The position numbers and the translations under genes were made by a program. A DNA stretch of 64,000 bases from Auanema rhodensis (taxonomy: Eukaryota > Nematoda > Chromadorea > Rhabditida > Rhabditidae), in the NCBI GenBank assembly GCA_964057225.1, contig OZ059896.1:18224501-18288500 (forward strand). Direction: 5' to 3'. Positions 51,772 to 62,944 of this stretch are shown here, in pieces. Below the pieces are notes generated by a model, which saw only the letters and a program-made list of their open reading frames with translations, was not told the origin of the DNA and searched no databases. Positions within the stretch are counted from its first letter, which is position 1. Every line of letters begins with the position of its first letter.

Positions 51772-52702
51772 ATGTACCGAACTATCTGGCAAAAGTCTTC
51801 CGATATTGGAACAACCACCGAGAATTCGGTAGCATCCAGTGCAGTTCTTCTAATTCTTCCATCATTCTATCATTCAAGGCAATCTATATTGCAAAAGCTA
51901 GTTAAATGGAGATATTCTGTGATTGAGGTAAATCATTTAATTTTTGTTTCTCATCAGTGGAGCCTTAAGAAAATATCGTATGAGTCAACCAGTCAGCAAG
52001 TGATAAGTTGGAATACATGGAATGTGGTTGATAATGGTTCATATTTACCGATCAAAATTTGCCCTTCTGGGGACGTTCTGGCAATACTCGTACAGAAGGA
52101 AGGTGTATACGAAGATCTAATCATGTTTACTGAGCAGTTTTTCTCTCTTCCGTAAGTTGAAAATAGTAAAACTCACTTGAAATCATCTAAAAAAAGTTAA
52201 TTGAAATTAATATAAATGGGTCATTGAAAATATAATAGAAAGGATAAAAAATGAATTTCTTTTCAAAGTTACTTCTTGCATATAACCAAAACAGGATATC
52301 ATGAGGTCTTAAAGTTTGCTCTGGTAATTTCCATAACATGGATTGGTTTACAGTTCATTTTTTCCGAAAATGTTTAGATGCAACAGTCCTGGAATTTATT
52401 TTTCGCCAAATTCAGTTATGGCGTTTCGAGATATTTCTCATTTCTTCCCTCAATGTTTGTTATTTCCCCGCCTATTAGAAGATAAGACATTTTTTTTAGA
52501 TAATAGTGGTGAAGAATTCTTACAGAATACAAAAGACTACTTGGATGCGCAAGTTTTTCCTCAACTGAATAGGGCTCTTACCGAATTGGCCATAAGTAGA
52601 CCGGAAGAACCAATAGTGCGTTTAGTGTTTCTTTAAACTTAAAGTAGATGTTTGTATTTTTTAATTTAGAAGTGGCTGGCAGAACATTTGAAGGAAATGT
52701 GA
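51772..52702 (+). CDS. Protein with C-terminal DPY-30 motif
   Basis: Three exons join in phase: 51772-52151, 52378-52615, 52670-52702, giving 216 residues. The C-terminus is a DPY-30-type dimerisation helix pair: YLDAQVFPQLNRALTELAIS then RPEEPIKWLAEHLKEM; DPY-30 itself has YL...V.P.LL.GL..LA..RP..P...LA.YLL. Such motifs dimerise and bind amphipathic helices in COMPASS histone methyltransferase and in ciliary/adenylate kinase proteins. The N-terminal 150 residues are not recognised (NVVDNGSYLPIKICPSGDVL; SPGIYFSPNSVMAFRDISHF). Within exon 1, 51928-51957 has GT/AG ends and is 30 bases without a stop, so it could be a tiny optional intron. It is not a simple DPY-30 orthologue, which would be about 100-120 residues. 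Confidence 0.65.
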
Positions 52703-52907
52703 AATTCATTTAAATATATGTATTATGTATACAAATAAAAGTTTGAAAACCGTATAAGATATTAAAATCACAGTTAACTTCCACTTTGAAGCGAGCAGTA
52801 GTATTACAATTCTAAGGCAATGACGATAAAAGCGCTTTTTTAATTTTTCTAATAAAAAAAATTTGATCGTGGAAGTTGATTTGAGGTTGTATGTTAGCGA
52901 GTAAATA

Positions 52908-55900
52908 TTACATAGGGTCCAAAGCTATGCGAACAAAAAGCGAAGCACATTGGTCCACGGTGTGTTGATGCCCTGTATTCAGTCGAATTTGCGAATATCC
53001 TAAAAATTCATAAATACTAATTATTTTTTTAAAGGAAAGTTGATACCTGATCTAATGCTACTAACAGGTAATGAGAATTCTCCAATAAAATCATTTGTTG
53101 TTGTTGAATCAAAGTCCTTCACACTAATTCTCATAATAGCAACATCAGGACAGCGCAATAAGAATTCAAAACTTTGGTTCCATTCAGGATTAAAGCCTGT
53201 GAGCAAATGATGAGCACAAATGAATGAAAAAAGCTTAAAATTCTACCGTTATCTTTGATGGTTCTGGTCTTTTGTTTATCTTCATCTGCCGGAATTCCGA
53301 AAATTTGTACTGATACATAAGGATCAACAATATCACGGCCAGGCTCAGATTTTGGCAGATATTGGGCACTAATAATTCCAATACCCAGCTTCACTTTAGG
53401 TTTAATCATAGTGCGGGGATCTAAGGAATGAGAAGAATGAGCACTTTGTTATTTTGCTATTTAATTACCAATGCCATCCAAGAGAATTTGTGGTTTTAAA
53501 ACATATCCGCAGTTACCGTTAACACGGAACATTCCTGTGTTTAGATCCAATTCCTAGAAAATAATTATTTTAAAACATTATACATCTATTAATTTCATCA
53601 TTCGGTAAAGTAAGAATTATATAACAACTAACTTCGCCAGCTGTTTGCATATTCATAGCAACACTCTGAATTCCACATAACCATGACGCAATGGGATGCA
53701 TATTAGAAGAATCTTGGCGTAAACCCTAAAAGAAAACAATCATATTATCTTTTTTGAATACGCAAACCTTTGGATAACTTTTTATGAAGCGACTAGCAGA
53801 ATATGTGAAAATAGGAAAGCCGGCATCATATAAGGAAGCAACCTTATTCTCAGAAAGAGATGGCGAACCATCGTTGGGATCTAAAAAAGTTTCTTGTTTA
53901 CTTTACAATATTGTGGTCACATTACGTTGTTGCATATCATTGTAGATGTTGCTAGTGAGTTTAACAGAGGGTAAAGCAACTAAACTTGAAAAATGAGGAT
54001 CGAGCGGTATTACGTGATGCTGAAAAATGGAATATGTTAGTTTTCATTGTTTATAATAATAAATACAGATTTATCGTTTCCCGTCGGAGAATCATTTTCC
54101 TCATCCAAGTCATCTCCAACTTCATCGGAAGTTGAGAGCTTTTTTCCACGAATGAGAACTTTTCTGCGAAGATCAGCAGGACTTGGTAAAGGTAATTTAC
54201 CGGAGTCTTTAGGTGGCACGTACAAGATGTCTCCCAAAATCTTAAAGTAAACATTACATTTACGAATGCTTTCAATATTCTTCTACCTCTTCGAATAATT
54301 CTGCCATAACCTTTTGTTGTACAACACCTACATGATTTTCAATGGTGAGTATTACTGGATACGGGCTGGAAGCGAAGGCTTCGCGCTGAAGCATTTTGAA
54401 AATAATTCACAGAATTATTGATAGCAAATACCTTTATGGCCTGTAGTGTATTTCGAAGAGATATTGGTTCAATGAGAGTTCTTTTATGTGTGATAACAGG
54501 TTCACCATGTTCTCCATCAAACAAATCGACTGAAAATAATTAACTCAGACCTACCATAGAAGAAAAATCTTGAAGTTTTATTTTCTCAGTCAAAATTTTA
54601 TTTCACCTTTTTTAAGTGAAAAAGTTTTAAAAAATTGTTTTTGAATTATGCTTATTACTGCATTAATTAAAATTTATAAATGAATTTGAAGAGGTGTCAT
54701 GCAAAACATGCAACCAGAACAATATAAGCCAAAGAAGAGCGAAATATATAATATTTTCTAGCAAAATGAAGAGAGTCATTAATACTCCTGAGAGTATTAC
54801 AACAGTTGGATATACAAAATCAAGTTTTTATCACAAATACTTACGTTCTAACAGACGAGCTCCCTTCTTCAAGGCAGCTATGTATCCTTCAACAGTAGCC
54901 TCACCCTTCAGCTGCAGTCCGGTAAGGTAAGTATTATGCGATGAGTTACAGAAATAGAATGATAACGGTTTAGTCATATCCTTTAAATGTTCGAATTTAT
55001 ATTGTTAAGTATTGGAATAGCTGAACCTGGAATATGCCTTCATGTCCCGGTTTCAAGATGTTCCCCCATCTAGATTGCAATAAACGACGCATTCCTATAA
55101 AGCATTTGTTGTTTATTTACTTGCTTATTTTTTATATTCCCGTTCATAAATAATGCCGAAAAAATAAAAAATTCTTGAAAATAATTCACCAATTACACCC
55201 ATTAATTTTGGTTTATTTGCGTCCTGCTTCGTCTGTTCAAATGTGTCAAGAATAGTTTCAGCCTTCTTTTCATCAACATCAATAAACTAAAAATATTATG
55301 ATCAGTTGTATGTAAAAAATAAAACGACCATAGAACCTGTTGTTCTTCAGTAAGAAACCGGTGAAGTTCGGCAGAATTAATAGTTTCTATTCCGTCAGCT
55401 GAGGCCATCCGTAACAGATGACGAAGTTCCGGTCGGTCAGTAAGGCGTTGGAAGAAATTAACAAACTCTTCCTGGTTTAAAACACCGTCTCTTGAGTTTA
55501 TTTCTTCTGATTCCTGAAAACATACTACATTTCTGCAAATATTATGATGTTCTCCAATATACCCTAAAAATAGCTCTAGCATATGGCTCACTAATTTGAA
55601 GGTTCATCTTTTTGAGCAAATTCCACACTTCAGAAAAAGAAAGAGATCCTGTAACAAGTTCAATTCCATATACTATGTATTGAAAGGTTTCTGATTTTAC
55701 TTACCATTTTTATTAGTATCAGCTTCATTGAACTTTTCTTTTAACCAATGAGTTTCATTAAAATGAACTTGATTTTCTCTAGCCAAAGATATAAGGTGGG
55801 CTAGTACGGTAACCCATCGATCTCGAATCTAAAAATTACATAGTATAGATAATTCTGCAATTCAGACAGTTGATTGTTTTTTAAAAAACAGATTTTTTGA

Positions 55901-57708
55901 ATTGTTACACAAGGTTAATTCAAAATGAAAATGGATGCATGAGACAAAATTGAACAAACCTCTTTTGTTTCCGCAGCAAAATCGATTGATTTATGAAGAA
56001 ATTTTCGATGTGTGAATATGACAGAGAAACATTTTGATTCCTGAAGTTACAGGATTTTATTTTTATTTTAGCTTTTTTTTTAAAGTAATGAAATATAACG
56101 AATTCATTGAATTATTTACATTAATGTCGATTTTCCGAACTTTATTTTGAACAATAAGCCAAACAATATTGAGGCCATTACAACATGACAATAAATTTTT
56201 TAACTTCACTTCGAGCATTATTTTTTGAAAAAAGGTGTATGTGTGCGATATATAACGAAAAGAACATATGACTTACCGGAGCTTGACATTGAAATTCATA
56301 TTTTTTAGATGCGCGATGTAAGTTATCAGTATTATAACCAGCTCTTACTTCTAGCAATTCGTTCAAAGAAACTGAAAACAAGTACAATGAAGTCTTCTTT
56401 AATGCATTGTATGACAGAGTAAATAGAAACGCACAGGAACATATAGACAGTAACCGTATTAGGGTCTGTTAATCATTTGATTGATTATTCTGACTATATT
56501 ATAAGAAATTAAGGAAAAAGTAAGAAAAACATCGAATTTCTTTTTTATGATGATTTCAAGTTAAGCCTATGAAATGATTAACAACAAAAACAGAACATAG
56601 AAGACAGGTGCTATATTTTTCTAAGTTTTGAATTAATTATTTTCGCGGGAATTTTTTTTAATATTAAAAAATACAAAAATATACTTTATAAAATTGAAAC
56701 TTCAATTTTTCTTGTAAGATTCCTTTTTACAACCGGTTTTCTCTTTAGCGTTTGTTAAGAGATGTTGTTGGCACTGTAGTCGCCAATATTTGGCATTCTC
56801 TTTTAGATAACAATGACTTGCGTCAAAAGAAGATGGGAATACTTCTCCCCCATCTTCCTGATTAATCCATATAAAGGAAACCAAATTTAGTTTCTAACTT
56901 CGGAATAAAACTTCACAATTGAAGACAACATATTGTGGTAATCGATACATGTGTTGTAGGAGTAAGGGTCGGGTTGTTTATATGCATGCTTGTTTTTGAT
57001 GAAAATAATAAAGAAATTTGAAAAGGTAGGTTATTTCTAGTATACAGAAGAATGAAAACTTGAAGAAAAGAAGAAAAAGTGTTGAATATGCTGGTCTCAT
57101 ATTTTCTGATCCAAAAAGGTGTTGCTTGACAAGAATAATCACGATGAAAATATTGATATTCAAGTCGAAAAACGAGTGGAAAAATACTTTCAGAGATTTA
57201 TGGACAGCTAGCTTAAAATATCCAAGCTGTTTGAATAGAGCTAAAGAGTTTTTTTTTCGAACGACATTGGATGCACACAAACAATCAATATTTTCGGTTG
57301 GTTTTATCACCAAAAGCGTTGTATGTATGAGACATGAACTATAAAAACGAGTTTAATATACGTACCTGACTTGAGAGCGTCAGGCAAAAAATTAAAGAAA
57401 TAGCTAGAGTAATAATTGAGATATTTTTTTTCTTTAATGGATACATGAGCTGCGGAGTGAAGCTTGTTTCTAAAATACCCTAGCGTTGAACAGATGAAAA
57501 ATCGAAAATACCTCTTAATTCTGCGCAAAGCTGTACCTTTTTCTGCCCACAGTAATAATTCCTCGAAGTTTTTCTTCTCTTCCGGATCTGTTGAAGCAGT
57601 AGAAGCAACTGCTACAGCGGTCTGTGGAGGTAGTGGCTTATTTGCTTCCTGCCCAGTTATGGACACTTTGTGAGCTACACTATCTCCATTCTGAATGTTG
57701 TCCGCCAT
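52908..57708 (-). CDS. plc-4: Phosphoinositide phospholipase C, delta type
   Basis: Cleaves PIP2 to IP3 and diacylglycerol at the plasma membrane, calcium-dependent. The minus-strand start at 57708 reads [16 protein letters not shown]. Domains in order: PH ([17 protein letters not shown] near 57500; [20 protein letters not shown] near 56350; [15 protein letters not shown] near 56010), EF-hands ([14 protein letters not shown] near 55720), X box ([16 protein letters not shown] near 54930; [33 protein letters not shown]), an acidic linker near 54100, Y box ([20 protein letters not shown] near 53690), and C2 ([15 protein letters not shown] near 53330; stop at 52908). Both catalytic histidines, the metal-binding Asn, Glu, Asp, Glu and the substrate Arg of the Y box are present, so it should be active, unlike PLC-L. 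One phosphate-binding lysine (LLKGKKL) is Arg here (LIRGKKL). The order PH-EF-X-Y-C2 without SH2 or long tails marks PLC-delta. plc-4 is assigned by class and by its VDAC neighbour. Confidence 0.9.
56702..56884 (-). other. Open frame inside a PLC-delta intron
   Basis: Inside the long intron splitting the PH domain, the minus strand has an open stretch [20 protein letters not shown], then [17 protein letters not shown], ending in a stop at 56702. A CAG acceptor-like site precedes it. It could be an alternative last exon or chance; it is not part of the PH fold as I read it. Confidence 0.25.
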
Positions 57709-57959
57709 TTTTTGGTACGTATCGGACTCCTAACTTCCGGTACTGTTATTTCACAGCTAGCCTTTCAGGCTTAAGAAGATACTCTTCTTCCACTTCCTTC
57801 AATTCTTCCACGTTAAGTAAGTTGACTCCTAGTACACGACACAAACAATCGTTTTCAGTCGATGTTGGAAGTAGATTGATGTAAAAAAGAACTTGTGAAG
57901 GTATAAGACACACAACTCAGTTCAATTTTAAGAAATTTATAACGAGTAAAACTATGTGC

Positions 57960-58260
57960 TTCCTATAGCGTTAATAGAAACACAAGGAAGCCAAGCAAAG
58001 CAAAGCAAGGCAGTCCTGGCCTCCAGCGCCACACAACAAAAAAGCCCCGCCCTCTCTGCGTCCATTGCGACAATTCAAACCCCAGCATCTCTGCGCTCTT
58101 ACTTCTTTTCTCTAGCTTCTCTACGCCCTCTTGCGAAGAGAATCTATCGTCAGCTCTCCTCCTCTTCCCTCCTCCTCTAAGGCTCAGGTCTTAGGCCGTC
58201 CCAACCAGAAGGATTCAGCTCCTCTCTCCTTTATCTTCACCTCCTCTTTCAGTCTACATC
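57960..58260. promoter_or_regulatory. GC-rich block upstream of PLC-delta
   Basis: About 300 bases clearly more GC-rich than the surroundings, beginning 250 bases upstream of the PLC-delta ATG, with AGCAAAGCAAAGCAA units and a CCCCGCCC GC-box-like sequence at about 58044. Open frames on + (Ser/Ala/Leu-rich) have no splice signals. The best reading is promoter or 5' UTR sequence of the PLC gene. Confidence 0.35.
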
Positions 58261-60220
58261 GGTGTCTCTATCAGATAGAGAACGCTTCTAGATTTAGTAC
58301 TTCTCCAGTAGCTGGATAGAAGTCGAATCTTCCACCTTTTGAACGTCGTTAGAAGGCGATGGTCGGTGGCTATCGTATAGGAATGCATTTCTTAGCCTCT
58401 GCACTTCGGTTTCTGGAACCCAGGTAGTTCTATATTGCCGATAAGGCTCGATTTAATCTTGATACGTTCTGAATTTCAAAATTACAGAGTTGACGATGAC
58501 TTCGTCGACCGTTTACACTATCTCTATACTTCAACTCTTGTTCTAATGTTTGCTGTCCTGGTTTCAGCAAAACAGTACGGTAGGTCTAAGAGATAACAAC
58601 ATTTCATGATCTCCCTTTTGAAACGAACGTTTTTTTTCACTAAAAATGAATAGATGATCTTATTTAAGTTTACTTTTGACATTTTTCGGCATAACGTATT
58701 ATATTCTCTTTCCCTATCACGGCCACTACCTATGAGCACTTGTACGTGCAGCCTGTTAACATGACCAGCTGTTGATGTTGTAATGAATATATCAGTGTGA
58801 GCGAGTGAGTGAGAAGAGGGCGAATGCTTGAGCTTCAGCGTATATATGAGAACTAAAAACGCCCAATTTCTCTTAAAGTAACCTCATCAGAAAACCTTCG
58901 TTTTCTCTTCTTTTTTTCTCAACTACTCCATTTCATTGTCTTTAAAAAAATCCGAAATGAGCTCTAAAGATAGCGAGAATATGAACATTAAGAAAGACAA
59001 TATCTCTAGAAACGCTGAAAACAGATTATGAATCTGAAAACATACAAAGTTCCAAACAAGAAAACGAAGGTGACTACTTGGTCTCCATAGTAAAGACATA
59101 CTTAGCCTTATAACTAGGCTCTTAGAGGAGAATTCCTTTTTCTTTTTCCACTTTTTTCCTGTAGGAATTACTTTCCTTTAATCGGTTTGCATATTCTTTA
59201 GTATGAAAACTTCACCTCTTCTACGATCTTCGGCTTCAGTTGAATGTTCTGAAGTGCCACCAGAATGACATGAAACTTCGGATCTTTCGCGAGAAAAAAA
59301 AGTATTTTAGCTTAAGTAAAAGCTTAAAATGTTCTAAAAAATCTGCAAAATATTCTTTATGATTTTAGTTTTATAATGATAAGCATATAAACAAATATAA
59401 CTAAATTAACTGTAGAGAATAGGATCATAAGAGGTAATTAAGAGATGATATACAAGATTCAGTATTTTCGGAACATATACATGATTATATCCATATTTGA
59501 TCAAACTACTTTACTACTACTATATGTTATAGTATATCTAACAAGTAGTTAGATATATATATACATATATTTCTGTTTTTTTCTTTTCTTATGACTTCAG
59601 ACTTCTTGTTTCATATCTCAAGCACATAGAAAAAGACAATAATTGTTAGAATATCAGCTATATATACATATACATAACTACAAGTATTTACTATACTATA
59701 TAGATAAATTAGGTTCATCTGCTCTTAACGTAAACGCTTTTCAATTCGCAGTCATCTTCACTTTTCATTATCTTCTCTTTCTTCATTACTATATACTTTA
59801 TATTATTCAGTCTTTTTCCATTAATATTAAACTCAATTAGTGTCGAATGTCAAACTTATCATTTTTTTTTACTTTTTGATAACTTTTCTTTTAATCTTAA
59901 AAGCCGGAAATGACCTTTTTTCCTCATATTAACTGAACTATGATGAATTTTTTTCTTCTTAAACTTTATTTTTTCTATAGTTTAACCAGGTTTTACTTTA
60001 GTTTATTCTAATTCTTTCCCCTCTTTTAGTTAGATTTAATTATATTCCAAGGAATTGAGATGAATACTTCCGTACTTTTTTATTTTTGCTTGTCATTTTG
60101 TTTAGACGACGTCTCAAACTTTTTCTTCCTAATAAGCTTTGTCATCAGCGTTTTGTTTCCAGCTTAGTCTGTATATTTCTATTGAGACGAGAAGCAAAGA
60201 CACGTATACGAACAATAGAA

Positions 60221-60259
60221 ATATATGTATATATATGTATATATATTATATATATATAG
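60221..60259. repeat. AT/GTATAT microsatellite
   Basis: ATATAT repeat with interspersed ATGTAT units. Confidence 0.85.
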
Positions 60260-60326
60260 TTTCTTCATTGTCATATTTTCTATTATGAACCAGCTGACTG
60301 ACCATTTAAAATTGAAATTTCATCTA

Positions 60327-60342
60327 AAAAGCGAACCATATG
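60327..60342. other. Perfect 16-base palindrome at about 60332-60350
   Basis: CGAACCATATGGTTCG equals its own reverse complement. It starts a GC-richer patch of about 90 bases that is isolated in AT-rich DNA and reads MVRVMPGRIGHELLEDGKSA on + without a clear donor. Coordinates are good to within a few bases. Confidence 0.6.
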
Positions 60343-62944
60343 GTTCGTGTAATGCCTGGTCGCATCGGGCATGAACTGCTGGAAGATGGCAAGTCCGCCA
60401 GTCGGCCGATATGATATTCGTCATTTCATGAACCTCTTGTTTCAACCTATGTGTATAGCATGCTATATAACTTTCTTTCAACTTGAATAAGATGACGTCA
60501 TGCAATATCTTGAATAATGAAGAAGATTGCTATACTAAACATTAGAAGAAGTAAAAGGTAAGAAACTTTTGGGTTAGAAGATATTTGAACATTCAAGCTA
60601 ACCTCATACAAGCAAGTTCTTATGTTTTCAACTCAAGAGTGCTATTTATCGGTTCATACCGACATTTTCACGATCTGTGGTAAACTGATTACAACCTTTA
60701 CTTCAGTTTCTGCTTGAAGATTAGAACAGGCAATTACCTACTTCAATCCTTCTGATTTTGCGATGATGGTTTCATAGCACATTATGCTTTTCCAATATTA
60801 CCGATTGAATGAAAAACGTAAAAGCAGAAGCGATACTCACAGCTTGGTCAGGTTGGTCTGCGAAGACTGCCAGATGCTCTTAACCTTCAATTTGAACAAC
60901 GATTTTCAGATGTAATAAGCGACTTATCGAGGTTACGATTAAGCGACAATTGTAATTCCTCATTCAATTTGCCTATAGACTTCCAAATATAGTAGCAAAA
61001 ACTCTATTTTTCCTATTTAATTGGAACATAAACTTAAAAAAAATTAAAATTGTTCAAAGGTAGCTCTTATACTAAGCTTGGCTGAATAAGAAAAAGAAAA
61101 AGCTGTTTCGAGAGAGAAGGACAAGGAGAGTTAGTGAAATCGAGACAGGATACGGATGTGGATTTCAAGTGGAAAATTGCTTAAATATTACGTGAAACTT
61201 TGTAGATTCTCGAAACACAATTCAAAAAGAAAATTACCCGTTTTAAATACTTCGATTGTTCTCGATGTTTTATTCGATTCGATGCCCTTCTCTTTATTTT
61301 GCCGAATTACATGTATCCCCCTCTCCTCAAGTATGAGCTCACCTTCACCCTTCCTATTCCCTCTCATGTCTCTTACTCTCGCTGTTCCTCCCTCTCGCTC
61401 TATTTCTTTTCTGGAGAGTATGCATGTTCTTTAAACAGATTTACTTCCTTGGTTGGCGTACTTTCTAAACTTATTCACTAAAAGGTTCATATTCGTTCTT
61501 TAAGAATAGATAGATGGCAATAAGAGTATCACAGAATCATCTTTGTTTCATAAATACCAAACTCGTTTTCATCTGCTTACGAATGTGTTCTACATTTAAA
61601 CATTCTATTCTTCAAGATCTTAACTATCATATTCAAATGACGACTCAATTGATGAGATGGTGTGAAGCTACATAACTGTTGGAAAGTTCAGTCTAAAACT
61701 TTGACAGAAATGTATATAATATGACATATAGCTTTAGGCTATCCTTTTTCGGAAAGAGCAAACGTCCTCTATTTCTTTCTTCTGGACTATAAGCCCACCG
61801 AATAGTTTACTAAATTATGTTTGAGAAGTCAGCAGTGAAGCATCTGCTCATTCAATGTTGATGTATCATTTCAATAAGCTCAATAATACTATGAAAAATT
61901 ACAAAAAATATGCGCGGGGGGAATTTATCGAGATACTTCTACATAACCATGTGGCGTGCACACTTAGCAGCTTTTTTTTTCAAAAATGAATAGCTCCAAA
62001 GATAGATAAAGGTCAAATCGTTAATAATGATCATACATTGAGATGTTTCATTGTTAAAGAAGACACATTTCATTTTTATTTATGAATGTTTCACTGTTTG
62101 ACACATTTGCACTTATTCATAACTGTTCTTTGCGTTCATTTTCAATAACTAGATGATACACTCATGCTTATTCAACTTTACTCATCATTTTTCGTTTTTC
62201 TTCTTTGACGTTTCTTCACAAAAATAAGAGTTTGAATAGAAAAAACAATGTTTTAACAGCTTTTGAAGAAGCCAATGAATTTGAAATACGAATGAATGGT
62301 GTAATATGCAGATCTCTTCCGTTAAATAACGATGGCAGAAGATCATTTGATTGTAATTATGTACGAAATGGATAAGGAGTGAAGAAATGCCGAAAGATAG
62401 AGAAATCGCGAAGGAAGAGGGGGTGGAAGAAGACGTTTGAGAGAAAAGAACTGAACAACCGATCACACGAATTCATTGAAAATATCCAACCTGCAATTGC
62501 AAGAAGTACACGTAAGATGACGTCATATACTAAAGATGTATGGATACGACTTTTACGATATTCAATTTTCAAATTGTCTGATTGCTAATCACTGAAATCA
62601 ATCACATTTGTATTTTGAATCCAGGGACACACGTGGCGAGAAAGATGAAAGTAGGCTGAAAATGAGCAGCAGCAATTCATAATGCTGTAATCATCCATTA
62701 TCAATATATCAGCAATTGGATAAACGATAAAAGCTTACACATCATAGACACCAATAATGAGATAAAAGATATATTGAAGCAATTATGCTTTTCTGGCAAG
62801 TGGACATACATTTGGAATATGTATTATACGTATCCCTTTACTTCAATTTCGTTTCTTCTGTAAAACTTTTCAAGAATATCGATTGTGCATAAAATGAACT
62901 GAAGGGAAAATAAAAGAAACATTGAGTAATAATGATATTTTCAG

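Larger units (their letters stand above)
57709..62944. other. 5 kb spacer between PLC-delta and innexin
   Basis: Upstream region for PLC-delta (minus) and probably the upstream intron or promoter of the innexin (plus). It contains a GC-richer block at 57960-58260, AT microsatellites at about 59550-59570 and 60221-60259, a perfect palindrome at 60334, and AT- or pyrimidine-rich filler elsewhere. The first innexin exon encoding the initiator Met was not identified and may lie here or within 62640-62930. Confidence 0.5.

Noticed and set aside
51772-52151. Similarity of the DPY-30-motif gene's N-terminus to the NBAS N-terminal region
   Set aside because: Only a short ICPSGDVLAILVQ-like stretch resembles it; this is too weak and the protein is far too short for NBAS.
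57060-57344. Overlapping open frames on both strands in the PLC first introns
   Set aside because: They are intron sequence between PH-domain exons; neither peptide shows conserved or domain-like features.
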